Of a DNA stretch of 64,000 bases, positions 17,671 to 26,934 are shown one piece after another. The DNA is taken from contig JANQRZ010000014.1 of NCBI GenBank assembly GCA_028284265.1, positions 162,995-226,994 of the forward strand, given 5' to 3'. The position numbers were made by a program, and so were the translations under genes. This DNA is from Rhodothermales bacterium. Its GTDB lineage: Bacteria > Bacteroidota > Rhodothermia > Rhodothermales > JANQRZ01. The notes below the pieces were generated by a model. That model was not told the DNA's origin. It ran no database searches and worked only from the letters and a program-made list of their open reading frames with translations. Position 1 is the stretch's first letter. Each line of letters begins with the position of its first letter.

Positions 17671-20331
17671 TCAGGAACGGGTGAGTGTCTGATAGAGCCG
17701 GAGCACGAGCACATCGGAGAGACTACCCGATGGGGTAAGCGGTGCCGATGCGAGGTAGGACCCGTGTGCCTGCCCTACCCATAGACGCGGGTGCAACACG
17801 CCCGTCCGATGGGAGCCGGTGAGTGTGTCGTCGGGTGAGCGCGCTGCATCGAGTTGGTGGTGCGGCAATGCACCGGGGAGCCGCCGCGTGAAGTGCGGGT
17901 CATAGCGGTCGCGGGCGAGGGCAAAGAAATCGAGCACGGTCCACGGCAACCCAAGCATCGTCGCGCTTGGAACCCCGGTCTCGAAACCTTCTGCCCGCGC
18001 GAGTGCCGACCATCGCTCCACAGGCGGCCCCGGTTCGGTAGATGCGTCAGCCAGCGCAGCCTCCGCCCCGAGAACAACGGTTCGGACGATCCGAGGGGCG
18101 AAAGGCATTTGAGGCAGCCGCATCTCCTCATACCCCCATAGTGGCAATGTGAGTGTCCCGATCTCTGCCACGAGCGCAGCCCCATGTGGCGCGACGAAGA
18201 AGGCGAGGCTGTCGCCCACTGCTACACGCTCCGCCGTGCCTGCCACCGTTCGCTGCTCCGTCCCGCCCGCAGAATGAAACACCGTGCATCGGTCGAGGGC
18301 ATCATACTGAAACGTACAGCCGACCCCATCCCCCTCCAGCGCCATCAGTCGGTCGCCATCATCGAAGACAAAGCGGTAGGTCGCCTCACCTGCGTGGAGC
18401 GTTGCGGGTCGGAACCGGGCGTCATAGTCGAGCCGCAGCGTGCGGCCCTCTCCCCCCATCGTCGTCAGCAACCCATCGGGGTCGTAGCCCAACGTAACCG
18501 CCTCGGTGTCGTGCACGACACCGATGAGGTGCCCGTCGGCATCATACTCGAAGAACGTGCTGGTCTCATCGTCACCCTCCTCCTGCTCCACGGCGATGAG
18601 TTCACCCCTCGTGCCGTACTGGAACTGCCGATGGCGACTGTCGGGCGTGTGATCCTCCAGCAGTTCGCCGTGTACGCTGTAGACGCGGCGCTCCTCCCCG
18701 GTTGTCACGGTCACATGGCCCGCTGCATAGCCGAAGATCGCCGTGCGAGTCGGCCCCTCGACGCGCGTGAGACGCTCCTGATCGTCGTAGGCAAACTGAA
18801 CCTCCCCCGCAGCACCGCTCGCTCCTTGCATCCGTCCAGCGAGGTCATAGGCCAAGCGGAGTGCCCCCTGCCTCGATTCGATGGATAGCATGCGCCCGAG
18901 GCTGTCGTAGGTCCGGCGGACCTCGGCCCGTTCGGAGTCGGCGATCCGCACTAGACGGCCCACTCCGTCGAACTCCCACGCCACGCGGTACCCGTTCCCG
19001 ACCTCAACTCCAATGAGGCGACCTTCGGCGTCATAGCGAAAGCGCTGCTCGCGCCCGCGCCGGTCCGTGCGGACGGCAACCCGCCCGTAGAGGTCGGGCG
19101 TGAGGCGCAAGCGTATCCCTTCCTCGTCCTCCACAGCCAGCGCCATCCCCTCCCGGCGAAGCTCCACTCTCCGTCCGGCAGGGCTGACTACGGCGGCGGC
19201 GCGCCCTTTCCGGTCGCGCTCAAACGCCCACGCGGCACCGAGTGGGGTCGTGAGTCCAACGAGGTTAAACCGCTCGTCGTAATCGAAGGCATAGACTCCA
19301 CCCGTTCCACCATCGACGGACTGGAGCAGCCCACCCGGCCCGAGTACCGCGTTCGAGAATCGGCTTTCGTGATCGATCTGGAAGTGCTCCCCACTCTCTG
19401 GATCGAGCCGCTGGAACATGGCGACGGTGCCATCGGGCGCAGAGTAGCCGATGAGATGCTGCGCCTCGTCGTAGTAATAATTGAAGCTCTCGCACGCCGC
19501 GTTGATCCGTTCGAGGACGACAGTGCCCGCAGTCCCCGGAGCGTAGCGGTAGAGCGTCTGCTGCCCATCTATCCCGATAGCGCGCGTCGTCTGCCGGAGC
19601 GCGTCGTAGGCAAGGTGGGTCACAGCCGTGCCGTCGGAGCGCCAGAGGGCGATGCAGCGGCGGTCGCCGTCGTACTGGGCGAGCCACGCTGCGCTCCCCG
19701 AACCGGTGCGAACCAGCAGGCCGTCTTGGTAGGCATACTCCGTCGTCTGCCCTAGGCCGTCTGTCTCGGCGACGAGCGTATTTCCCATCCCGTAGCGGAA
19801 TGTCCGCACGGCGCTTGCCCGACCATCTGCCCCCGTCACAACGATCTGCCCGACGACACCGCCTGCGTACACGAATCGGATGCGCTGCCCACCGGAGCCG
19901 GTGATCTCGGCAAGGCGTCCACCGGTGTATCCAAACTTGATGCGGTTGCCGTTCGGGTCTACGAGGCGCTCAAGCGGAAGCACACTCCCGCTCGCCCCCT
20001 TACGAAAAACGTCTTGCACGAGAGGCGAGGCAAACACCACCCACACGTCGGCATGGTGCTGGAGCGTCAATCCGCTGGGATGCCGTGCCTCCATGCCCAC
20101 ACCGACCGGCTCGAACACGGTCTCGCGCCCCAAGCCATCGCGGTAGACAACCCGGTCGGCCATGACGTTGAGGGTGCGATCCAAACCGTGCTGCCAGCCC
20201 GCGCCGAAGATGCCCGACGGTGCCCCACTGCGGTACTGCCGCGCCAGCACAAGCGGGAGCGCCCCTTCCAACCGGAGGTCCGTCCGGTCAAGCGTGGTCT
20301 CGCCTGTTGCGATGTCGGCGCGCAGCATCAT
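17671..20331 (-). CDS. RHS/YD-repeat protein lacking a recognisable toxin end
   Basis: The protein (886 residues) starts at the DUF6531-type beginning of RHS proteins (DRTDLRLEGALPLVLARQYRS). It continues with many YD repeats such as FAYDDQERLTRVEG, FEYDADGHLIG and FQYDALDRC up to about residue 690. Typical secreted RHS proteins then carry a conserved core ending in a DPxGL-like autocleavage motif and a variable toxin. Neither is seen here. The final ~170 residues are a unique segment with no recognised motif. It has no N-terminal PAAR because a PAAR-like gene lies 17 bases upstream. It is probably a T6SS tip cargo or carrier. Confidence 0.8.
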   Translation of the reverse strand: MMLRADIATGETTLDRTDLRLEGALPLVLARQYRSGAPSGIFGAGWQHGLDRTLNVMADRVVYRDGLGRETVFEPVGVGMEARHPSGLTLQHHADVWVVFASPLVQDVFRKGASGSVLPLERLVDPNGNRIKFGYTGGRLAEITGSGGQRIRFVYAGGVVGQIVVTGADGRASAVRTFRYGMGNTLVAETDGLGQTTEYAYQDGLLVRTGSGSAAWLAQYDGDRRCIALWRSDGTAVTHLAYDALRQTTRAIGIDGQQTLYRYAPGTAGTVVLERINAACESFNYYYDEAQHLIGYSAPDGTVAMFQRLDPESGEHFQIDHESRFSNAVLGPGGLLQSVDGGTGGVYAFDYDERFNLVGLTTPLGAAWAFERDRKGRAAAVVSPAGRRVELRREGMALAVEDEEGIRLRLTPDLYGRVAVRTDRRGREQRFRYDAEGRLIGVEVGNGYRVAWEFDGVGRLVRIADSERAEVRRTYDSLGRMLSIESRQGALRLAYDLAGRMQGASGAAGEVQFAYDDQERLTRVEGPTRTAIFGYAAGHVTVTTGEERRVYSVHGELLEDHTPDSRHRQFQYGTRGELIAVEQEEGDDETSTFFEYDADGHLIGVVHDTEAVTLGYDPDGLLTTMGGEGRTLRLDYDARFRPATLHAGEATYRFVFDDGDRLMALEGDGVGCTFQYDALDRCTVFHSAGGTEQRTVAGTAERVAVGDSLAFFVAPHGAALVAEIGTLTLPLWGYEEMRLPQMPFAPRIVRTVVLGAEAALADASTEPGPPVERWSALARAEGFETGVPSATMLGLPWTVLDFFALARDRYDPHFTRRLPGALPHHQLDAARSPDDTLTGSHRTGVLHPRLWVGQAHGSYLASAPLTPSGSLSDVLVLRLYQTLTRS

Positions 20332-20348
20332 AGGTCAGACTCCTAGCA

Positions 20349-20678
20349 TCAACCGACCAGTACCGTTGGCGCACCCATCACAATCGGGTTCGGTGGCGGG
20401 AGCGGAACAACAGCGCCTGGCTCCATCACCTGATCGCCGAGTCCAGCAGCAGGCTTGTTGTTGATGAGGACGGTAACGGCTCCGGGCGGCGCGGTTACGC
20501 CGGGACCGTGCGGCGTCCCCGGCCCCACCGGCGGCGGCGCATTCGGGATCGGGCATGTATGCTGGTCGCCGACACACCACGCCGGACGGTTGGCGATCAG
20601 CACAGTCGGCTGCCCCGCTCCAAGGAGCGGCGGGCCGTGCACGGCGTTGTCAGCGAGTTGAGCGGCTGGTTTCGGCAT
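20349..20678 (-). CDS. PAAR-like (DUF4150-type) spike-tip protein
   Basis: This 109-residue protein is rich in Pro, Gly and short beta strands and has the PAAR-like pattern. It includes PTVLIANRPAWCVGDQHTCP in the middle, then VTVLINNKPAAGLGDQV, and a hydrophobic end MGAPTVLVG. Such proteins sharpen the VgrG spike and connect effectors to it. The gene lies between vgrG (upstream in the transcript, 52 bases) and the RHS gene (17 bases downstream), the classic order tip - PAAR - effector. Cys/His residues that could bind a metal are present (WCVGDQHTC). Confidence 0.8.
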   Translation of the reverse strand: MPKPAAQLADNAVHGPPLLGAGQPTVLIANRPAWCVGDQHTCPIPNAPPPVGPGTPHGPGVTAPPGAVTVLINNKPAAGLGDQVMEPGAVVPLPPPNPIVMGAPTVLVG

Positions 20679-20716
20679 GGTGAGGTAGTGTTTCGTGTAG
20701 GGGTCAACGACGACGT

Positions 20717-20738
20717 GAGCATGAGAGCTCTCATGCTC
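20717..20738. terminator. 22-bp perfect palindrome over the vgrG stop codon
   Basis: The 22 bases from 20717 to 20738 are a perfect palindrome (11-bp arms, no loop, centre GAGCTC) that overlaps the last codons and TGA of vgrG. No U-tract follows on the minus strand, so a full intrinsic terminator is unlikely. A partial terminator, RNA-processing hairpin or binding site between vgrG and the PAAR gene is possible. Confidence 0.4.
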
Positions 20739-23700
20739 CAGCCTTAACTAGGCTTCCCTTGACCGACGTGATCTTGCCCACGGCATTCATCATCGTACCC
20801 TCGACCGTCGCATCTAGGGAAGCCTTGAGCTTGATGTTCAACCCGTCCATCTTGTTGTTCATGTTGGCTGCCGAAGTAATATTGCTGCCCTTCATCGTGA
20901 TGTCCGAGGTGGCTTGCTGGGTGATCTTTTTCCCTTTAATCATGATATCCCCGCTCTTTTTCAGCTCAATACTAGCCTGCCCGCACTTGATGAGAATAGA
21001 CCCATCTTTGATGGTTATGCCACTATCATCTTTCTCGTAGTCACTCCCCACAACAAACTGGACAAGTTTTTCAGAGAAGCCTAGCAGCTCTTTCTCGTCG
21101 AGCTTAAGCCTACCCTTTGCTTTGTTGGGCGCAAGGTTTCTCAAGGCTGCTTTATCCTTCAGCCCGTCGCGAGACCCGACTTCCAATACGACGCCGTCGC
21201 CTCCAGACCATGCGTGAACCATTCCTTTATTAGCAAAAGCCTTGACATCTCCTTCGCCCTCGACGTGGGACATGATGTCGCCTGTGCCTTTCTGCTCCGA
21301 CCCTCCCGTATGCAAGAGGATGTCCCCGTCATCGTTGTTAATGTCGATGGAGAACATCTCGTTGGGATCCTTGCTGAAGTTTGCGAAACGGGACTCAAAT
21401 TGTCCGATGAACGCCTTCAGAGCCGGACTCACAGCATCGCCTAGCTTGCCCAACGCTTTGAAGATGCCCTTGCCTTTGTAGGGCCGTCCTTTCGTAGTGA
21501 TCTTGATTCCTTCGTGCGAGCTGATCTCGACGCCCAAATCCGCTTTTTGCTCGATATTGCCGAAGGACTTCAGCGCCATCCCGCCCTGTCCGGCAGCCAC
21601 GGAGGTGCTCTGAAGCGAGGTCAGTTTTAGCTCGCCCATCGACGAGACGTTGATGCCGGTGCGCTGGAGGAGCGTGAAAACCAGCGCACTCAACCGCTGC
21701 TCTTTGAAGTTCGACCGCCATTTGAACGCTGCCTTCACCTTCGGGTTGACGTGCGGATTCGTCTTGTACTTGTCCTCATCCTCCTTTGTGTCCATGATCT
21801 CGTCGGCCGTGCCGTTGATCACGTCCTGCCAGATCGTGTTGATGAGAAACTTCGAGATGGCCTCGGCCTGATACTGGTTTTTGCTGTCGTCGTCTCCGTT
21901 GAACAGGCTGGTGCTGAACATGCCAAAGAGGTTAGGCGATGTAATATTCACCCCATCCTTACCCGTGATACTTACATTCTTGTTCGTCCATATATTGACC
22001 CCAATAGGCGTCGTCGTCCCGAACGTATCGTCGACGTAGTCATCGGTCGTGATTTGGGAGGCCATGATGCCTAGGACTTCGGACGCCATGCCGGGGAAGT
22101 CTCGCGTGAAGACCGAGCGGAAGTAGCCAACCGCCGTGCTGATAATGCCGAGCGTCCGCTCTAGGTTACTGAGGTGGCGATACCCCCCCAACTCCATCTT
22201 GCTTCCCCAGTAAATGTCTCGGCCTGCACTGTTTTGAGCCTTCCCCACTTGGAATGTCATCCCGACGTTGGCTCCGGCGTCATTGTCATCCAAGATGATC
22301 TGATGCCCGCGCGCACTACGGATCACGTTTTTAAACTTGTCAAACGTGGACCTAGAACTCTCCGCCGCCGATCCCGTGGTGGGGTTCTGCGACCCTAGTC
22401 CATGCTCGGTCGTGGGCACGGGTGTGTGCGTCCACGGGTTCGCCACCATCGAGATGCCGAGAGGCCGATCCGGGTCGCCGTCGAGGCAGGCAAACACCAT
22501 CTCGGTGTCCGGGCGATTCGGGAAATGGAACCCGTAGTCCGGTCCGGCATGCGGCTGGGCCAAGCGAACCCTCTTGGAAGTCCCCGACATACCAGCCCCG
22601 TTCTCGGGGTCAGGATCGAACGGGATTTCTACGTGATACCGCCCTTCAACATCGACGGGGCCCTCGTAAGGCAAGCGTTCATTGTATTCTGCTAGGTCAA
22701 TATCGTACTGCGCTTTTGCCGCGTCGTATGCCGGTTTATCGACACCGTATGTAGGCGAGCTTGGGTCAGGAGGCACAGGGGCGACGGGCGGACTTGGGGC
22801 AACCACCTTCGCTGTCATCACACCGGGGACGCGCGGAACGGGAGTGATCCGGGGCGAGCGATACTGGATGCTGCTCGGCAGACAGGTAAACGTGTTCTGG
22901 TATACCGCAGGGTTCTGTTCCGTCAGCGTTCGTTCGGGATCGAGCGGCTCGAACCTGTGCTCTACCGCGGTAATCAGGAATTCGCGTGCCCCGGTCGACG
23001 GGAAACGGAAGTGCCCCACGAGATCGAAAAGGTGCCCGGCTTGGAGCCGCACGACGTTCGACGCCCCTTGCCCCCTGACCCGTTGTGCTTCTAACTCCTG
23101 CGCCCGCACCATGGCGAGGTGGGTTACCTGAGTCGTCCGCCTTGTGATGTCATCGTTGCCAGCGGCTGCCGAGTCAGGGTCGTTGCTCTTCTTGTAGTCA
23201 CTACCGACGTGCTTCTGCTCGACGGTAAACAGCCCATGCTCATAGTGCGTCCCGACGCGGGCATACTCCGGCTCTGCCGCCGTCGTGTTCGCCATCGAGG
23301 TGTTGTGACTGACTTGCTCTGCGGCTGCAAACGACTCGTAGTCGTAGTCCCTTACCTCCACGGCTTTCGGCACAATGTGCTCATCGTAGATAAAGCGGTG
23401 GATATTCTCGCCGGTGGGATGCGGCCCTTCGGTGGTTTGGACAAAGTCAACTGACTTCGGGGCCTGTAGTGGATAGAGGTGGTCCTTACTGTCCGAGATG
23501 ACGAGCACGCCCCCGTCGTAGAAGTAATACCACCCCTCGTGCTCCATGAGCCGTTGAACGAAGTCGAGATCGGTTTCCCGGTACTGCGCGCAGAACTCAC
23601 GCTTCTGATAGGTCTCCTTGAGCTGGAAGGTATAGTCGCTTGAGCTGAGGACGGGCACGCCGGGGCTGACCTCCTGCTCAAAGACCCGCTCGATGATTCC

Positions 23701-24078
23701 CTTTACGTCAAGCCCCTGAAAGACGCGGCTCTGCTGAAACAGCTTCAGCCGCCACAGCTTAGGAACGAGAACAGCCTCACACTCTACGTACCGCTTCCCG
23801 TTCGTCTCGAAAGTTCGGTTCATGCGGAAGCTGGACACCACGCCTGCGGTCCTCACCGTCGTGGGGATGGCGGGCGATCCTGTGCTCTGCGCCATCACCA
23901 ATTCGGCATTCTGGTTGACCACCTTCGAGAAGTCGAGTTGGGGGTCCGTGTGCCGAAGAACGAGCCGGTATTCGAATGGCTGTGAGATCCGCTCCTCTCC
24001 CCTAAACGATATGACGTCGAACGTCGTCTCCGTTGTATCGGTAGCGGTGACCTTGAAGGTGAAAGTAGGAGCAGGCAT
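20731..24078 (-). CDS. tssI: VgrG spike protein, enlarged
   Basis: The gp27-like part covers residues ~1-400 (QPFEYRLVLRH; ETDLDFVQRLMEHEGWYYFY). The gp5-like OB domain is interrupted at ~424-468 by a proline-rich and helical insert before VDVEGRYHVEIPFDPDPENG. It resumes with RLAQPHAGPDYGFHFPN. After GHQIILDDNDAG (~591-602) an unusual stretch of ~200 residues with helical, charged segments precedes the C-terminal beta-prism repeats (ITIKDGSILIKCGQ; DIMIKGKKI). At 1115 residues it is much longer than the usual ~650-750. It forms the membrane-puncturing spike with PAAR and Hcp. The second half of the gene is visibly richer in A/T than its neighbours. Confidence 0.93.
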   Translation of the reverse strand: MPAPTFTFKVTATDTTETTFDVISFRGEERISQPFEYRLVLRHTDPQLDFSKVVNQNAELVMAQSTGSPAIPTTVRTAGVVSSFRMNRTFETNGKRYVECEAVLVPKLWRLKLFQQSRVFQGLDVKGIIERVFEQEVSPGVPVLSSSDYTFQLKETYQKREFCAQYRETDLDFVQRLMEHEGWYYFYDGGVLVISDSKDHLYPLQAPKSVDFVQTTEGPHPTGENIHRFIYDEHIVPKAVEVRDYDYESFAAAEQVSHNTSMANTTAAEPEYARVGTHYEHGLFTVEQKHVGSDYKKSNDPDSAAAGNDDITRRTTQVTHLAMVRAQELEAQRVRGQGASNVVRLQAGHLFDLVGHFRFPSTGAREFLITAVEHRFEPLDPERTLTEQNPAVYQNTFTCLPSSIQYRSPRITPVPRVPGVMTAKVVAPSPPVAPVPPDPSSPTYGVDKPAYDAAKAQYDIDLAEYNERLPYEGPVDVEGRYHVEIPFDPDPENGAGMSGTSKRVRLAQPHAGPDYGFHFPNRPDTEMVFACLDGDPDRPLGISMVANPWTHTPVPTTEHGLGSQNPTTGSAAESSRSTFDKFKNVIRSARGHQIILDDNDAGANVGMTFQVGKAQNSAGRDIYWGSKMELGGYRHLSNLERTLGIISTAVGYFRSVFTRDFPGMASEVLGIMASQITTDDYVDDTFGTTTPIGVNIWTNKNVSITGKDGVNITSPNLFGMFSTSLFNGDDDSKNQYQAEAISKFLINTIWQDVINGTADEIMDTKEDEDKYKTNPHVNPKVKAAFKWRSNFKEQRLSALVFTLLQRTGINVSSMGELKLTSLQSTSVAAGQGGMALKSFGNIEQKADLGVEISSHEGIKITTKGRPYKGKGIFKALGKLGDAVSPALKAFIGQFESRFANFSKDPNEMFSIDINNDDGDILLHTGGSEQKGTGDIMSHVEGEGDVKAFANKGMVHAWSGGDGVVLEVGSRDGLKDKAALRNLAPNKAKGRLKLDEKELLGFSEKLVQFVVGSDYEKDDSGITIKDGSILIKCGQASIELKKSGDIMIKGKKITQQATSDITMKGSNITSAANMNNKMDGLNIKLKASLDATVEGTMMNAVGKITSVKGSLVKAGA

Positions 24079-24135
24079 AACCGTCTCGAACGTGCAGCGT
24101 AGAGGGAAGTGTAAGTGAGGCCTACTGTGCTGGTG

Positions 24136-26901
24136 CTAGTCCTCGGCCGTTTCAGACTCAGCTTCTTCAGCATCGGCGTTGTCTGAGGCAACAGCATCCG
24201 ACGTGTCAGCGACCTCATGCTCGACATGCCCGTTGGTTGAGAGGGATTCGTCCTCCCCACCGTAGCGGACACCATCGAAGGTGTAGGTGAAGTCACCGCG
24301 CTCGTTGATGCCGAGGACAAGTTGCTCAGGCACATGCTCATCCGCCATCTGAGCGAGGAGCGCGCGCGAGGCCTCGGGCAGAAGCGTCCGGTCGATGATG
24401 AAGTCGATGTTGCGGGCACCGGAGTCGACCTGGGTGCAGCGTTCGGCGATACGGTCCACGACATCGTCGCCGTACTCGAAGGCCATCCCGTGGGTCGCCC
24501 GGAGCCGCTTCCCGATCTTGTTGAGCTTGAGGCGGGTGATCATCGAGATCGCCTCCTTGTCGAGCGGGAAGTACGGGACCACCTTCATCCGGGCGAGGAG
24601 CGCAGCCTGAAAGTGACTGACGAGTTGTGGGTGGATCGCAGCGCGAAGCGTGTCGGCGTCTGGGCGCTCGCCTCCTGCTGCGAGGTCCACCACGGTCTCG
24701 CTCCCGATGTTGGAAGTCATCAGGATGATGGTGTTCTTGAAGTTGATCTCGCGGCCCTCGCCGTCGCGCATGAAGCCACTGTCGAGCACTTGGTAGAACA
24801 ACTCCATCACGTCGATGTGCGCCTTCTCGGTCTCGTCTAGCAGCACGACCGAGTACGGACGCTGGCGCACGGCCTCGGTGAGCACGCCACCCTCGCCGTA
24901 GCCAACGTAGCCGGGCGGCGAGCCTTTGAGCGAGGAGACGGTGTGCGCCTCTTGGTACTCGCTCATGTTGATGGTGATGAGGAACCGCTCACCGCCGAAC
25001 ATCATCTCGGCGAGTTGTTTGGCCGTCTCGGTCTTGCCCGTCCCACTCGGTCCGACGAGCAGGAATACGGCAATCGGTGCATCGGGATTGCCCATCCCCG
25101 CCTTCGCCGTGCGGATCGAGTCGGCAATCTGGTCAAGGGCTTCATTCTGCCCTTTGATGTTGGCGCGGAGACGGTCTTCGAGTTCGAGGAGCATCTGCGC
25201 CTCGTCCTGTTCCATGTTGCCGACAGGAATACCCGTCCAGTCTGCGATGATCTGCGCCACGACATGCTCATCCACGACGGCATGAACGAGGGCTTCGCCC
25301 TTCTGCATCGCCGCCAACTCGCCTTTGAGCCGGTCTAGTTCGTCGTGCAGGTTATCCTGATCGGCTGACGCCCCATCGCCGCCGACACCATCCATGATCT
25401 GACGCCGCACGTCTTCGATCTGCTTGACGAGATCGCGCTCTTGCTCCCACCGTTCGACGAGCGCATCACGCGCTGCAACGAGATCACCCCGTTCAACTTC
25501 GAGAGCGTCGAGCGCTTCTTGGTCGTCGTTGAGGCCGGTTTCGATGTCCCGCTCCAGTGCCTTCGCGGTGATAGCAAGATTGAGCAGGCGGCGCTCCACA
25601 TCGTCCACGGCCCCCGGCTTCGACGACTGACTCATCTTAACGCGAGCCGACGCCGTGTCCATCAAGTCCACCGCCTTGTCCGGCAGATGGCGACCGGTGA
25701 TGTAGCGCTCTGAAAGTGCCGCCGCCGCGTGGGCTGCCGCGTTGGTGATCTGGACATCGTGGTGGTCTTCGTACTTCGCCTTGATGCCGCGCATCATGAT
25801 GGCCGCATCCTCGACGGAGGGTTGTTCCACCTTCACGAGTTGGAAGCGGCGTTCGAGCGCGGGGTCTTTCTCGATGTACTTCTTGTACTCGCTCCACGTC
25901 GTCGCCGCTACGGTGCGAAGCTCACCGCGTGCGAGCGCAGGCTTGAGCAGGTTGGCCGCATCGGCGGTGCCCGCCGCACCACCTGCCCCGATGAGCGTGT
26001 GTGCTTCATCTATGAAAAGGATCGTCGGCTTGGGAGCTTCTTTGACTTCCTGAATCACCGACTTCAGCCGGTTCTCGAACTCGCCTTTCACGCCTGCCCC
26101 GGCCTGTAACAGGCCAAGGTCGAGCGCGACGATCTCTACTTCTTTCAAGCTGTCCGGCACGTCGCCCTGTGCGAGCCGAAGCGCGAAGCCTTCCAGCACA
26201 GCAGACTTGCCGACCCCAGCCTCACCGACGAGGATCGGGTTGTTCTTGCGCCGCCGACTGAGCACGTCGACCATCTGGCGGATCTCGCTGTCACGGGCGA
26301 ACACCGGGTCGATCTTGCCGTCGCGGGCTTTCTGCGTGATGTTCTCGGTGTAGAGGTCGAGCGCGGTTTCGCCCTCACGAGGCGGCGCACCGGAGGCACG
26401 CGGTCCCCCCGCCCGGTGTGTCGCCTGATCCTCGACGGACCCCGCTACGATCTCGTAGAAATCGTCCCGCAGTGCTTCGGTTTTGACGGGTTGGAGCGCG
26501 TCCACCACCTCGCCCATCCGCAATCCCTCTGCTTCGAGAAGCGCTTCGAGCAAGAACCCGGACCGCAGTTCCGACGCACCGTGGTGCACGGACCCTGCTA
26601 CCCACGCTTTCTCGACGAGATCAAGCATCAGAGGAGAGAACGCAGGCCGACCGGTGTTGCCAGTTTTGAAGCCTTCGAGCCGACTCATCAGCGCCTCCCA
26701 CACCTTGCCGCTATCCACGTCGAAGCGGTCGAGGATACGGGGCAGATCACCGTCCCCGGCTTCGAGCAACTTGGCAAACAGGTGCTCGGTCGTGACCTCG
26801 TAGTGCCCGCGTGCGATGCTGAATCCAGCCGCCGCTTCGAGAGCGCGCGTCGTGGTTCCGTTGAGCTTCTGGAGGAGTTTCTTCAGGTCTTTCGAGATCA
26901 T
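24136..26901 (-). CDS. tssH: ClpV AAA+ ATPase, sheath recycling
   Basis: This 921-residue ClpB/ClpV-type protein has a Clp N-domain (residues ~1-160), a first AAA+ module with Walker [12 protein letters not shown] and [15 protein letters not shown], and a coiled-coil middle region. A second AAA+ module has Walker [12 protein letters not shown] and [10 protein letters not shown], followed by the C-terminal small domain. Its position among tss genes and the N-terminal family features point to ClpV rather than ClpB. ClpV disassembles contracted TssB/TssC sheaths in the cytoplasm. The last ~35 residues are an acidic, low-complexity tail. The gene starts at ATG 26901, 33 bases after the tssG stop. 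Confidence 0.93.
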   Translation of the reverse strand: MISKDLKKLLQKLNGTTTRALEAAAGFSIARGHYEVTTEHLFAKLLEAGDGDLPRILDRFDVDSGKVWEALMSRLEGFKTGNTGRPAFSPLMLDLVEKAWVAGSVHHGASELRSGFLLEALLEAEGLRMGEVVDALQPVKTEALRDDFYEIVAGSVEDQATHRAGGPRASGAPPREGETALDLYTENITQKARDGKIDPVFARDSEIRQMVDVLSRRRKNNPILVGEAGVGKSAVLEGFALRLAQGDVPDSLKEVEIVALDLGLLQAGAGVKGEFENRLKSVIQEVKEAPKPTILFIDEAHTLIGAGGAAGTADAANLLKPALARGELRTVAATTWSEYKKYIEKDPALERRFQLVKVEQPSVEDAAIMMRGIKAKYEDHHDVQITNAAAHAAAALSERYITGRHLPDKAVDLMDTASARVKMSQSSKPGAVDDVERRLLNLAITAKALERDIETGLNDDQEALDALEVERGDLVAARDALVERWEQERDLVKQIEDVRRQIMDGVGGDGASADQDNLHDELDRLKGELAAMQKGEALVHAVVDEHVVAQIIADWTGIPVGNMEQDEAQMLLELEDRLRANIKGQNEALDQIADSIRTAKAGMGNPDAPIAVFLLVGPSGTGKTETAKQLAEMMFGGERFLITINMSEYQEAHTVSSLKGSPPGYVGYGEGGVLTEAVRQRPYSVVLLDETEKAHIDVMELFYQVLDSGFMRDGEGREINFKNTIILMTSNIGSETVVDLAAGGERPDADTLRAAIHPQLVSHFQAALLARMKVVPYFPLDKEAISMITRLKLNKIGKRLRATHGMAFEYGDDVVDRIAERCTQVDSGARNIDFIIDRTLLPEASRALLAQMADEHVPEQLVLGINERGDFTYTFDGVRYGGEDESLSTNGHVEHEVADTSDAVASDNADAEEAESETAED

Positions 26902-26934
26902 GGCTGAGGGAGGTCGAGGGTGAAGGGTCAGGGT

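Noticed and set aside
24136..26901. General chaperone ClpB instead of ClpV
   Set aside because: The Clp N-domain and the middle region fit both, but the position among tssG and vgrG and the presence of a complete T6SS make ClpV far more likely.
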